Shown here: positions 18,858 through 30,139 of the stretch, in pieces
Layout of the letters: every line of letters begins with the position of its first letter
Numbering within the stretch: position 1 is the first letter of the stretch
Made by a program: the position numbers and the translations under genes
From: Prionace glauca
Taxonomy: Eukaryota > Chordata > Chondrichthyes > Carcharhiniformes > Carcharhinidae
Length of the DNA: 64,000 nucleotides
Direction of reading: 5' to 3'
Assembly: GCA_037974335.1 (NCBI GenBank)
Contig: CM075760.1
Span: 53,775,890-53,839,889, forward strand
The notes under the pieces: model-generated
Told to the model about the DNA's origin: nothing
The model's database searches: none
What the model saw: only the letters and a program-made list of their open reading frames with translations

Positions 18858-21056
18858 ATGCATGGACCAGCGAAAGGTCTCTTCTTCGCCATTTTCTATC
18901 CCATTCTAGCTGCCATTGGTGTTCCTGGTAGGTGAAAGGTTCCAAATAATTCTCATGACTTGAAATGTGTGGCTTTACAGGAACATTAAAGTTTTATTGT
19001 TGAACATTCGGTTTTATTTGAATGTAGTAAAATGCGATCTATTGCTTGCAGTGTTATGCAGGATAAATTGTGTAAAATGATTTGTATTTCATCCACTGGT
19101 ATGCACAGGCTCAGAAAATGAGCTATTACAGTCTAATAAATCGATTAGATGCATTGAAATAGACCATTCATTCAATACTTACATGAACCTATGCAGCGAC
19201 CGCTAGCAGTTAATAATCGTTGATTTGTAGTGAGGTAGCACTGGGCCGCCCACATTGCAACTGAGTTTTTAAGAATTAATTATTGGAACCTTTGAAAGAG
19301 GTGCGTAGGGATTCATGTTTCCTAACGCATTATGCATTTTGTCTTGCTTTGATAAGTCGAGTAAATTTCGGATAATTGTATGTTTAATCACTAGCTGTGT
19401 GTGTCTAGAATGGCAAGGCCATATTTACACGCGTGATGTCTTGTCTTTCTCTCGCTTTCACTTGAGAATGTGATGTTGTATTTGCTTAATCAGATACTCG
19501 AGTAATTAGAATGGGGATACCTCACAAGACTTCAACAAATTAAATTTATACCGACCGACAAAATGACTTAGCTTTTCTCAAAAAAGTTTGCTTTATAATA
19601 ATCATCCTGAAGCACAAAGGGGAAGTTTAATCTTTGAAAGAAGGAATTCTAGAAATTAGGGTCTCGGCAGGTAAAGACACAACTGAAAAGATTAAGCTGG
19701 GGGGCATGGAAGTCCAGATTCGGAAATATAGTTGTGGCATGTTGCCAAAATCGGGAAAGGCGAGATGATGGACAGATTTTAATTCGAAGGACGAGATTAA
19801 TCAAACAGAGACGCCGACTGAATGGACGGGATTGGTACGAATAAGAGCGACAGCAAATTTTCGGAGAATCTGAAATTTGAGAGTTATCTGAGGGGATCAA
19901 CTCAGTGACCAGAGAACAGAATTAAAATTTGGACTGAGCGCAATGTCTCCTGATTTAAAATATTTTGTAATCCAGTTTTCAATATCCTATTGAAAGCCAA
20001 AGACTTTCGAATCAGTGGAGTCCGGAGGTGGTAAAGTGAAGAGTGAGGATGTTTGCAGTAACTGACTGGGTGGTGCAGTAGCTGGGGTTTAGAGCCCTCT
20101 CAGTAACACATCTCTCTGTCTCTTTCTACCTCACAGCCAACTTAGTGACGATAGTAATCTTATCCCGAGGTCGGTGCGGACTCTCACGGTGCATCACCTA
20201 CTACCTGGTTGCGATAGCATTGACTGATTTCTTTGTCATCATCACCGCCATAATCCTCAACCGGATAGGCCGCATCTACTTTCAGAATAGCGTCCTGTCT
20301 ACCACTCCGGTATGCACACTCAGCGCTCTGCTGGTCTATTTTGCTCGGGACGGTTCAGTCTGGTTGACAGTGGCTTTCACCATCGACCGTTTTGTGGCCA
20401 TCTGCTGCCAGAACCTGAAGACCAGATACTGCACCGAGAAAACAGCATTGCTGGTTATAGGAATAGTCTGTGTCCTGAGCTGTGTCAGGAATGTCCCTTT
20501 CTATTTCACTTACCAGCCCTTGTACATCCTGGACGGAGTGCACTGGTTCTGTGCTGTTAAGTCCAGCTATTACACACTGCCCGCCTGGCAGGCCTTTGAC
20601 TGGCTGGACCACATCTTAACTCCGTTTCTCCCGTTCCTCCTCATCCTGCTTCTTAACGCTCTAACCGTAAAACACATCTTAGCGGCCAGCAGAGCCCGCA
20701 GGAGGCTCCGGGACACGGAGAGTCACGGGGATCCAGAGATGGCCAACCGCAAAAGGTCCATTATCTTGCTCTTCGCCATCTCCCTCAGCTTCCTCCTCCT
20801 CTGGGTCACCTATGTCGTACACTTCCTCTATGTGCGGATTACAGGTGAGGGCTACCGCACCAGCCTGGATTTCAAAGACCCACGGTACATCTTTCAGGAG
20901 GCAGCCAACATGTTCCAGCTAGTCAGTTCCTGCAACAACGTCTTCATCTACACAGTCTCCCAGAGCAAGTTCCGAGAGGACCTGAAAAAGGTTCTGCTAT
21001 GTCCCTTCACTATGCTAAAATACACATCAGCATCTGCTTGGATTTCATCAACTTAG
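18858..21056 (+). CDS. GPR139-like class A G-protein-coupled receptor
   Basis: Two exons. Exon 1 (18858-18927) gives MHGPAKGLFFAIFYPILAAI and ends phase 1 at G|GTAGGT. Exon 2 (20137-21056) follows acceptor ctcacag and restores GVPANLVTIVIL, the hallmark TM1 end of GPR139/GPR142-like receptors. The protein is 329 residues with seven hydrophobic segments. C83 (top of TM3) and C162 (extracellular loop 2) can form the usual disulfide. The DRY site is DRF (107-109), and NNVFIY (290-295) stands for NPxxY. The frame is intact. It is unrelated to the V segments around it, and presumably has its own promoter. Ligand and expression cannot be read from sequence. Confidence 0.88.
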
Positions 21057-21224
21057 ATCACTGTGTGTAACTCCGTCTCTCTGGAATCAGAAACTACTGG
21101 AATTCAGATTTACGATTTGAAATATGTAAAGCTCATAATCCAGTGTCCACAGCCCCACTTGTTGCTCTGAATGACTGTTGAATTATCACAGTTGCTAACT
21201 TCCTGGAGGAGACAAAGGAGTCTT

Positions 21225-21570
21225 AGAGATTTCCATCATAGAAAGAGGTCCTTCGGCCATAAGCACCTATCCAATCAACTCCCATTTTGCCACAGTTAGT
21301 TCGCTACCTTGTATGCCATGACATTTCAAGTGTTCATCTAAATGTTTCTTAATGTGAAAGTTCTTGCCCCTGCCATAATTTCAGGCAGTGAGTTCCTGAC
21401 TCCGACCACTCTCTAGGTGAAAACATTTTCCTCAGACCTCCTTTAAATAATTTGCTCCTTACCTTAGATCTATGCCCCTGGTTACTGACCCGTCTACTAA
21501 GAAGGACCATCCTTCTCATCTCGTTTATCTAAATCCCTCATAATTTGGTACACATCAGTGACTTTCCTCT
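21225..21570 (-). mobile_element. Older LINE tail
   Basis: Reversed CR1-like 3' region: 'gaaagaggtccttcggccat' followed by the cysteine-poor C-terminal stretch and 'tctatgcccctggttactga'. It is interrupted or abutted by the next LINE at 21571. Confidence 0.55.
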
Positions 21571-22200
21571 CATAAGAACATAAGAACATAAGAAATAGGA
21601 GCAGGAGTAGGCCATCTAGCCCTTCGAGCCTGCCCCGCCATTCAATAAGATCATGGCTGATCTGTCGTGGCTCAGTTCCACCTTCCCGCCCTCTCCCCAT
21701 AACCCTTAATCCCTTCTCTTATCAAAAACCCATCAACCCGTTTCTTAAAAATATTTAGCGAGGCAGCCTCCACCACTTCAACGGGCAGAGAATTCCAGAG
21801 ATTCACCACCCTTTGAGTGAAGAAGTTCCTCCTCAACTCTGTTCTAAACCGCCTCCCCTTTATCTTGAGGCTGTGCCTTCTCCACTCTAAGAAAAATAAT
21901 CCCAGCCTATCCAATCTCTTTTCATAGCTGAAAACTTCAGCCAAGGCAGCATCCTGGTAAATCCCCTTAATATCCTTTCCAATGCAACCACAAGTTTTCT
22001 GTAGTGTAACGAACCAAAATTCATAGCGAGAGTTTTTAACAGCTCTATCATAATCTCCGTGCTCTTATTATCTATGCTCCTGTTAATAAAAACAATTACA
22101 CCATATGATTTCTTAACCGCGTTATCTATCTGTCTTGCTGGCTTCACAAATCTTTGGATGTGGACCACCAAGGACTCTCCGTTCCTCTGTACATGATTTT
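21571..22200 (-). mobile_element. CR1-clade LINE 3' fragment (reverse)
   Basis: Begins with cataagaacataagaacat, the reverse of the TTCTTATG terminal repeat. On the minus strand it encodes RTELRRNFFTQRVVNLWNS and, in another frame, KKSYGVIVFINRSIDNKST. Same subfamily as 14146-15450; several frame breaks. Confidence 0.8.
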
Positions 22201-22995
22201 TTCCCTATCATTACTCACTGAAATCAATGCCCGTTTGTGCTGGTTCACGCAAAGGTTGGGAAAAAAACAATTTGCCAGCGTTACCGGGGAAGTCACAGGC
22301 TTCTCATACTGATGATCTCACAAACTGATTGTTATTATTGTGCCGAGTAAAACACGCTTCAATTCAGAGAAAATAAAGAATGAATCCAAATCAATGTTAT
22401 CTTCACTTTATGTCATCACACTCAATTCTGTTTATTTAATGTGCATTTCATGAAGAATGAATGAAACATTTTCAAGCCAACATGATTTTCTGCAGATTGT
22501 AATTGTAATCCACTGAGCAGCAGGCACTTTTTTGTCCGATTCCCCCTGTCAAGTAAACATTTCACGGTAACCATTGTAACTTCAAAATTGTCTGTGAATA
22601 GAGTACTTCTTATAGGGATATTTTTGAAATGAGGTTCAGAGACAAGTTAGAATTTCTAACCTCCACACTTTCATGGCACGTGGAAAAAGCATCAGAGCGA
22701 ACGCCTGAAAGCGATAGAGACGGAGACAGAGATAAAATAACTGGCAACAGAGGCAAATACGCTGAAAATGTAACAAAGAGAAGCAATCAGGATAAATAAT
22801 TCCTTCAACTCTCACTTATTGGTGCGTAGCTTCTATCAACACTGACAGAGCAGTCATATCTCTGAAAAACAACTTCAATTTCTCAGTAAGTGAAGCCAGA
22901 TTGTGCTCTCTGTCACATTTTATATCAGATTAGATGAATCAATACATGTAGAATAATCTGTTTCTCTAGCCGTCGAACAGTAACTAGTTAGTCTA
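22201..22995. other. No gene visible
   Basis: Unique AT-rich sequence upstream of the F-family V; nothing recognised. Confidence 0.4.
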
Positions 22996-23017
22996 GCTGC
23001 TCCTTGTTCCTTCCTGA

Positions 23018-23362
23018 TAATGATGGCCTTGCTGTCTGGTGAGTTAGTTGGAGTTGTGTTTAGTTTCTGATTTTTGGAATATTCAGCATTTGTATTACAG
23101 GAACCGATTGCGATGATTCGCCGTCCTGGGCTCCTTCTGAATTAATAACACTGGACTGGCAAACCACAGTGCCCCCAACTCTTTTCTGGTGAATCCAGTT
23201 TTCTGGAAAATATCAGAAATATTTATTGAAGATATCCAGCGATATGGTTCATGATTTACAGATTTTCTGCCGTTTTGTGCAAAGAAAATCAAACTGTTTT
23301 CTTCCATGTCACCTGAACATGGAACTCTGTGACAGCGCCGAATATTTCTGTGCCGCGGAGCC
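23018..23362 (+). pseudogene. F-family V pseudogene
   Basis: A short leader remnant (MMALLSG|GTGAGT, 23018-23039) and acceptor tgtattacag (23091-23100) precede a V exon reading TVPPTLFW, then a TGA directly after W41, then IQFSGKYQKYL. FR3 ends LCDSAEYFCAAE with C104 present. Heptamer CACGCTG (23363-23369) is altered and the nonamer position (CTGGGAATT) is not recognisable. Related pseudogenes lie at 35059 and 51725 on the other strand. Confidence 0.65.
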
Positions 23363-23399
23363 CACGCTGCTGCAATCATCAATAACACCACGCTGGGAA

Positions 23400-24360
23400 T
23401 TCCAGCTCGTTACCACCCGAGGGCGCTCTCACACTGATAAACAGGAACACATATTATCCACTTTGAAAGTCGCAGGGACCTTCCTAAGAGATCACAACAA
23501 AATACAAACTCAACAGAAGGTTGAACACTTGCGGAATAATAATAGTTTATTTCCACTCGCATTTGTACTATCGCCGAGATTCTTATATCTGTTTCACCTT
23601 CTCAGTTTAGATATTGCCATTCTATGTAGTTTCTCTGTCTGCTAATATTTCGAAAACTTATCTCCATCTAACGTGTTGAGTCTGGATAACCTTTCCCTAA
23701 ACGTCAACCAGAATCGAATTTCCGCTCTATTTCCTCTCCACAGATGCTGTCAGACCTGCTGAGATTTTCCAGCATTTTCTATTTTTGTTTTAGATTCCAG
23801 CATCCGCAGTAATTTGCTTCGATCGATCCCAATCTCTCCTAACAGGATCCTGAAGTTTTTTACAGCAGCCTGTTCACTAGCTTTATTTTATCCGGGAGTT
23901 TTGCTGCTATAGAGAAAGTGTGTGCACAATGAAGGGACTTCAGAATGAAGTGACTGTGATCTTCCAAATAAACCCAAATATGGAATTTCGCAAATGGCCA
24001 GTGAGCTTCAGAATGTTGAAATGATAACGCTGGAATGATTTCTGTTACCATGAACAATCCAGGGTTTCCCACTGACAATTAGCAGACCAACCCCGTCTCT
24101 GAAAGTGCAGACGTCCCCCTATCATACTACTGAAAGCAGCCCACTCGAAGTATTTCCTTTCAAGGTCAGCGAGCTCACATCCACCGATCTCGCAGACTCA
24201 CAGAGACAGAAATAACTGAAGTGACAGGGTGCTGGAAACAGCTGGGTGACAGCTTGATCCAAGGTTAATTTGATTACTTCCGTGGCTGACAGTCACGTTA
24301 TGTCTGCAACTGTCCGCGATTCTGTGCAACCCGCAGCACGCAGGAGTCTCAATCTCTAGT
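23400..24360. other. No gene; contains repeat tail at 23735-23815
   Basis: The piece 'cacagatgctgtcagacctg' through 'gattccagcatccgcagtaa' is a common fish/shark interspersed tail. The remainder is unique. The minus-strand frame at 23860-24078 has no recognisable domain. Confidence 0.5.
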
Positions 24361-24367
24361 TGAAGGC

Positions 24368-24406
24368 AGTTTTTGTACAGGAGTCAGACTGTTTTCCACC
24401 ACTGTG
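24368..24406 (-). other. 23-RSS of B-family V
   Basis: Minus strand: heptamer CACAGTG (24406-24400), 23-bp spacer, nonamer ACAAAAACT (24376-24368). Confidence 0.9.
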
Positions 24407-24874
24407 ACTCCCAGAGAGAGCGCAGTAATACACGGCAGTGTCAGTAAGCTGCAGACCCGAGATCGACAAACTGGTGAATTTACTGGATGTCTGAAGCTCT
24501 CCAGAGAAACGGCTTTTAAAAAACTCTGCTTTATCTTCACCAAATATCGAGTTTTTCCTCAATATATACACGGGCTGTGTGCCTGGTTGTTGCCGGTACC
24601 AGTATAAATTGTAGTTGCTCATTGTAGTATCATAGGTACAGTTTACAGTTAATGTTCCTCCTTCCGTCTTGACATCTGAGGACAGCAACTGAGCGACAGA
24701 ATCTGCATGACTCTCTGAAAAACATGTTCAAATGGAAATCGATCAGACTCACTGAATACTTAAAATTCGGTTTTAAAACAGGTTATGAAATTAAAGAAAA
24801 TAATAAATGTGTTTGGTCCAATAATTACCTGTCAGGAATGTTCCCCACACAATCCAGATGCTGAGTAGTATCAT
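24407..24874 (-). CDS. B-family TCR alpha/delta V segment (intact)
   Basis: Leader exon 24829-24874 (MILLSIWIVWGTFLT) ends phase 1 at G|GTAATT; the V exon 24407-24714 starts after gtttttcag as ESHADSVAQLLSSDVK. C23 is in VNCTYD, W41 in LYWYRQQPG, C104 in TAVYYCALSG. The frame is open and the RSS consensus. The protein most resembles the segment at 28619 and the decayed B copies in P1-P4. It lies head to head with an A-family pseudogene at 25199, the same arrangement as in the duplicons. Confidence 0.88.
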
Positions 24875-25198
24875 CGTCGTTGCCTGCTCTGTAAAAGTGG
24901 AGTTGGATATTTGAAAACACCCGTTCCAAACTTCACCCTGTATATTTTGCTGTCGTGTCTCGGGACGCTCTCACTGCGATTGCCCGTGTCCGCGGTGCTG
25001 CCGTGGGATTAGTAGTTGCTGAGCTGGCTGCTGGTGAATGGATTCACCCCGAGCTGGGTTCAGTCAGTGTTCTGATAGGACTAGTGGTTTCCTAGTTAGA
25101 CACGTGGGACCAGATTTGTAACCGGAAACATGGGTTTGTTATTTTTTTAAAAGAATCCGGCTTCAGTTCCCCATTCCGATTCCAGTAGAATCCATGTC
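24875..25198. promoter_or_regulatory. Divergent promoter of old A/B pair
   Basis: Contains CACGTG at 25101-25106 and AACCGGAAACATGGG just after it, matching the P1-P4 promoters. The A-side leader has been lost. Confidence 0.5.
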
Positions 25199-25459
25199 GG
25201 TGAGATCCTCCCCCAGCGGAAGGTTGTTAATGAAGGGGAATCCTTATTAGTTAACTGTACCACGACCACTACGTTTAGTAACTAGAGTTGGTGCAGACAA
25301 TTCCCGATTCAGCCACCCCAGCATTTGGTAACAGCCACAAGAGAAAGCGATCAACACGGGAGGCTCACCGCCTCACTTGGCGGAAACTACAAATTCAGCG
25401 CCCTGACTGTGAGAGACGCCGGAGATACAAACACTGCCACCTCTCCATACTCCGTGAGC
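25199..25459 (+). pseudogene. A-family V pseudogene, old copy
   Basis: Reads EGESLLVNCTTTTTFSN, then a TAG, then SWCRQFPIQPPQHLVTAT and KFSALTVRDAGDTNTAT. C23 is present; C104 is S (SPYSVS). The leader and N-terminal strand are missing. The RSS is eroded: heptamer CATAATG (25460-25466), nonamer CCAAAAACA (25490-25498), spacer still 23 bp. Clearly older than the four A copies in P1-P4. Confidence 0.75.
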
Positions 25460-25499
25460 CATAATGTAACAAACACAGGGAGATCTTATCCAAAAACAT

Positions 25500-27000
25500 G
25501 CACCCACTGCGAGAGCCCCTCTGCTGTGTCCGGAGTTTCGGTAGAGTGAGTGGTACGATTATAAAATGTCCCTTAACAAAGGAAATGAGCGTAAAACAAA
25601 ACAAGATGTAGAATCTAATGATTATATTCCGTCAAAAATGAAGAGAGATGAAAACAGAGAGTGAGAAAAAGAAAGAAGGAAGGTGTAAATCAGATTGAGT
25701 GAGTAGCAAATAGAAATTGAAAAGTTCAATCTTCATTGGAGAAGTGGACAGAAAATGAGGGAAGCATTGAAAAATGAAAGAGACTGAAAAGCACTAAATA
25801 TGACAGATATAAGATTAGATTGAAGCATAAATAAAGAGAACCTTTAATAAATTGTGATTTTTCTTTAACGTTACTAAGATTTACTTAATATTTAAACAGT
25901 TGAATTTTCTGAACCATGTCACCTAAAGACAGGAAATTGCCCTATCCGTAAATTTGGGCTTTGCTCATTCTCCCGAGAAGGGAAATTTCACATTAACTTC
26001 ATTGCAGTGTTAATGTAAGCCTTCTTGTGACACTGATAAATAAACTCAAAAAACGGAGAACAAGCTGCTGATGACGTTAAACAGATGCAGAATCCGAGGA
26101 TTCTGAACAAGGATGACTGAATCGGGAATTGTCTGCACCAACTCTAGTTACTAATATCCATTCATAGATATGCAGGGTAGAATAGGTGTAGGGTGGTGTG
26201 GCGGCGCGGGCTCGTTGGGCCGAAGGGCCTGTTTCCCGTGCTGGATTGTTCTTTGTTCTTTCTTTAGGAAACAGATTTCAGAATACCAGGGGACCCGTGT
26301 AAACCTGCACACATCATTGTTGAGAACAAGTTCAAACACATGGATCCGTTTAGTGGTTCTTCGTTGCTTTAGCGTTAATCTCAGACACAGTGTGTAAGAA
26401 TGACTAGAAAGATGAAGTGGGGATGAGAGAACACAATGCTGGTAGCAAAATTGAGCAACTGGGGCCATTTTCAGAGGGGCAGCAATTCTGTTCAGAAGTG
26501 GTTGGCAGACTAGTACCCATTCAAGGCAGGTTTGTAAAAGGATGAAAAGAAACAAAGACAATGGGTTGGTGTCTCAGTGCATGACTGGATGGCAGCATTT
26601 CCGGTGATTCCGGGGAGAGCGACCTTTGCGTTTTGAGCTGTCGACTGTTAAAGGATGCCAAACTGTAATGGGGACAGAATCTATAAATAATTTTCAGAGA
26701 CAGGTGGATAAATATTTGACCAGCAAATGGAAATTTGAAGAATGTACGATTGAATGCAAGCTGCCGATAACGAATAAGTGGACAACGCATTAACAGAGAC
26801 AGTACGTGAGGGATGGCCGAATGGTCCCTGTTAGTGCTACAACAGCCTATGATTCAGCCGCTATGAAACAATGTCCTCTGCTGCTACACACAGGAAGCAG
26901 AGAGGATCGGAAACAGTGACAGCTCAAGTGGGCGATGAGAAACAGCCAATCGCTCAGTGGCACCGTGAGCAACGCCAGAGACCGAGAACCCATATTAAAT
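25500..27000 (+). repeat. Decayed copy of the A-to-C spacer and C promoter
   Basis: In the same order as 1000-3330: the 'taaatttgggctttgctcat' piece (25950), the 'gcgttaatctcagacacagt' piece (26370), the 'ggcagcatttc' piece (26590), and finally 'gaaacagccaatcgctcagt' (26940), the C-family promoter. The match ends near 27000 and no C leader or V follows, so the promoter is orphaned. Confidence 0.6.
26165..26262 (+). mobile_element. Short LINE tail
   Basis: 'gttgggccgaagggcctgtt' followed by TTGTTCTTTGTTCTTTC. It interrupts the decayed unit and is not present in P1-P4 at this site. Confidence 0.6.
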
Positions 27001-28560
27001 ATTGTAAATTAAATCTAGCTCGTAGTTTCCCTGACATTTCACGAATAAATAAGCAACATTTTGCATTCGTTATGAATAATTGTTTCCTTCTCTTTTTTGT
27101 TGAATTCCTGTTTTCTCTTTCTGGCATCGGTTACAGTTATACATATACTGGGCAGATTAGAGAACACGTGCTTTTCTCTCAATTTCAAAATCAATTGTTT
27201 TTTTCTCTTCTGTGAATTTTAAAACAAACGTTTCTGTAAAATGTAAAAACGTAAAAATAAATCTGGAAAGCATAATGGACAAATCATCATTTTTCCAAAC
27301 TAATTTCCCCATCAAGCAAAATGCATATCCATCCTTGGGCCCAATCTGCGCAAAGAACAAATCCCTCAGAGTAAAATATCTTTCTATTCCCCACCGAACG
27401 AGCCACCCTGTCCAAGTATAAGAATCTCCCACACCACAACAAAGCCCCGTGCAATCTCTCAGGGAGAAGTGAAATAATGAGACGCTCAATTAGAAAGAAT
27501 ACCACCAGAGGGCGTTTCAGCTTTGCTACAGTTTCAGCATTGGGATATTGACTCGCTCTCAGTGAATATATGCCAGATAATTGCCTTCATACCTAACAAA
27601 AATAGACATTAGTGATTGCAACCCAGTTCAATGCAACCAAATATAGCTACTTGAATCGACATCTACGGAACTATGGCCCAAAGTTCCTCAGCAACAGCAC
27701 TGGTAGGCAGCTCAGTCTCGATGTTGACATTCTCAATAAAACATTTCCCTTTAAAACATTTTCAACATTGAGAGCAGAACAGTAACACACACTGGAGCGT
27801 TTTACCTACACTGAGGTGTGATGCGACAATGGCCATGCTCCAATGTCAACTGCAGGTTCCTTTTACATGTTTTTAAAACATTTTTTTGCCTTAATATCAT
27901 AAGACCATAAAATCCTGAACCTGCACCGATTCCCCAGCAACAATCCCACACAGGTCATATCCCCGGAGCCTACATATTCAACCCGCTAATCCCCCTAACC
28001 TAAGGGGCAAGTTAGCGTGGCCAATCCATCTAACCTGCACATCTTTGGAGTTTGGGATGAAACCGCAGCACCCGGAGGAACTTTGCACTAGTGGAAAAGC
28101 TAGACACGTTACACATCCTCTTTCTCCATATTAATAGTTCCGAGAGACCACAACAGTTTAACAAAGCTGCTTTCTCCTTCTCAAGGGGAGAATTGAATAG
28201 AAAACTAGACTTTACAGGAACTCTGACATTACTTCATGTATTAATAATAATTAAAGCCCTTAAGAGGAATTTCACTGGAGTCATGGTTGTCACTACACTG
28301 ATAGTGGAACCAAATCCGTGAAAACAAAGTGAGAAACTCATTCAAAAATTATTTACTTTCTTTGATACAATTCTGGTGAAGGTGTTCCTTCCCCAGCTCT
28401 GCTGTGTAATCCGGGAAGCATTGTCTCTGTAAGAATAGTGACTGGAATGCAGTCCGGGGTGATTCCCATTGCTATCTGCCGGCCTCACAGCACCAATGGA
28501 AAAGCAAGGAAGTGAGGTGAGAACAGCCTGAGACACGGCAACAGATTATTAAGGGCGGGG
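27001..28560. other. No gene; SINE fragment near 27900-28085
   Basis: Mostly unique sequence. The part at 27900-28085 contains 'ccaatccatctaacctgcac' and 'acccggaggaactt', the reverse strand of the shark tRNA-type SINE, strongly eroded. Confidence 0.5.
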
Positions 28561-28618
28561 TTTAGAAAGGGTGGCTAAATATCCAACCCTCTCCCCTTTC
28601 TCAGAGAGGACAGAGACA
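28546..28618 (+). promoter_or_regulatory. Probable promoter of B-family V
   Basis: A GC box (GGGCGG, about 28552) and CTAAATAT (about 28575, TATA-like) lie 40-70 bp before the ATG. Inferred from position. Confidence 0.35.
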
Positions 28619-29073
28619 ATGCGGCTTCTCAGCATCTGGGTTGTGTGGGGAACATTGCTGACAGGTAAATGTGGATGCGCTCTTTCATTCGCCAACCTTG
28701 ATTGGAGTCAAATTTAAATCATCCACGGGCCTAAACTTTTTCTTATTAATGTACTATTTTCCAGATCTGAGTCATGGAGATTCTGTCACCCAGCCGCTGT
28801 CCTCAGATGTTAAGGCACAAGGAGCAGCGCTCGTATTAACCTGTAACTATGAAACTACACAGAACAGCTATGCATTACAATGGTACCGACAACTCCCAGG
28901 AAACCAGCCCGAGTTTATAGTGTTCAGAAGTACATATAATGATGAAGATAAAGCAGATTTTGCCAAAAACCGTTTCTCTATAAATCTTCAGACCTCGACT
29001 AAATTCACCAGTTTAACCGTTTCGGATCTGCAGCTGACTGATGCCGCCGTGTATTACTGCGCTTTCGTTCTAT
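28619..29073 (+). CDS. B-family TCR alpha/delta V segment (intact)
   Basis: Leader exon 28619-28664 (MRLLSIWVVWGTLLT) ends phase 1 at G|GTAAAT; the V exon 28765-29073 follows attttccag and reads DLSHGDSVTQPLSSDVK. C23 is in LTCNYE, W41 in LQWYRQLPG, C104 in AAVYYCAFV. The intron is 100 bp. No stops. Here no A-family partner is found upstream, unlike the other B copies. Product would be a TCR V domain. Confidence 0.9.
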
Positions 29074-29112
29074 CACAGTGATGGAAAGCAGTCTCACCCC
29101 TGTACAAAAACT
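29074..29112 (+). other. 23-RSS of B-family V
   Basis: Heptamer CACAGTG (29074-29080), 23-bp spacer, nonamer ACAAAAACT (29104-29112). Confidence 0.92.
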
Positions 29113-29540
29113 GCCTCTGGGTTGTTGGTGCGAGCTCCGTTCTGTTGAGTTTTAAGTAGGACTGCGGTTGCTGCAAAGCAGCGGCGCTCCCAAGCGCTCA
29201 GATACACACCGAGAGGAAACCAAATTAACCTCGGATCAAACTGTCACCAAACAGTTGGCAGGAGAGACTGAGAGAATGAGCTGCACGACTGCAGTGGAAC
29301 AGAGAAACATCACATAATCATAACTGAAGCCAGCCATTAAAATCCCCGCCCTAAGTGATCGGCGGTTCAGACTATTTTGACCATCGGGGAAGTTATTACA
29401 TTTCCAGCGTTGTGAAGGCCGCAGTATCAGACATTGGAGTGTTTAATGAGCAGGGACACACGGTGTGACTGAGACACACTGGGTCAATGCGATACCAGCT
29501 ACAGCTTCATTCAAATCAATTAATTCACATATAGTCGTTT
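29113..29540. other. No gene visible
   Basis: 3' flank of the V segment up to the left breakpoint of P2. Nothing recognised. Confidence 0.4.
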
Positions 29541-29544
29541 TTCT

Positions 29545-29884
29545 GAATACTCGCCAACATTAAGGGCGTTCAAATGGTCAGTGGATAGGCATATGGGTAA
29601 CTTTGGAATAGTTCAGGTTAGAGGGTCATTAGATTGGTTCCACTGGTCGGCACAACATCGAGGGCCGAAGAGCCTGTACTGCGCTGTAATGTTCTATGTT
29701 CTATGACACTGACAGGCTATGAACAAAGACCACTCACAAACTACATGGTGTGAAGAAATTGTTAAAAACAACAGATCTGATTAGAAAAATCAACTCACAC
29801 TATAGCAGCAGGGTCAGAGCTCCAAGAGGAAACAGGTATTTGGCGGGGGTGGGGTGGGGGGGGGAGGGAAGGCGTTTGCTTCAT
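29545..29884 (-). pseudogene. C-family V relict, truncated at duplicon edge
   Basis: Minus strand: a leader-like ATG at 29884 with an expanded C tract, donor and intron, the V acceptor and about 13 V bases, then the LINE tail (29550-29705). The rest of the V exon present in P3 and P4 is absent because P2 begins here. Confidence 0.65.
29550..29705 (+). mobile_element. LINE tail shared with the other C-relicts
   Basis: 'aagggcgttcaaatggtcag' to the terminal TGTTCTATGTTCTATG. Same insertion as 3640-3865. Confidence 0.65.
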
Positions 29885-30139
29885 GATAATAAAGGTGCAC
29901 AAGAAGATCAATCCGGGTCTGATTTTCAGACTGGGACTTGCAGGCGGCGCCTGGACTCTGAAATGTGGGAAGGGAAAGGAGAGGCGAGAGTTTTCCATTC
30001 CCCCCTTCAATGTGAGACTGAGGGTCCACATTGTCACCGATTGGACTATTATGGGATGTCGGTCTCTGACGCTGCTCACGGTGCCACTGAGAGATTGGTT
30101 GTTTCTCAAACCATTGTCCACTTGAACCATCAATGACCC

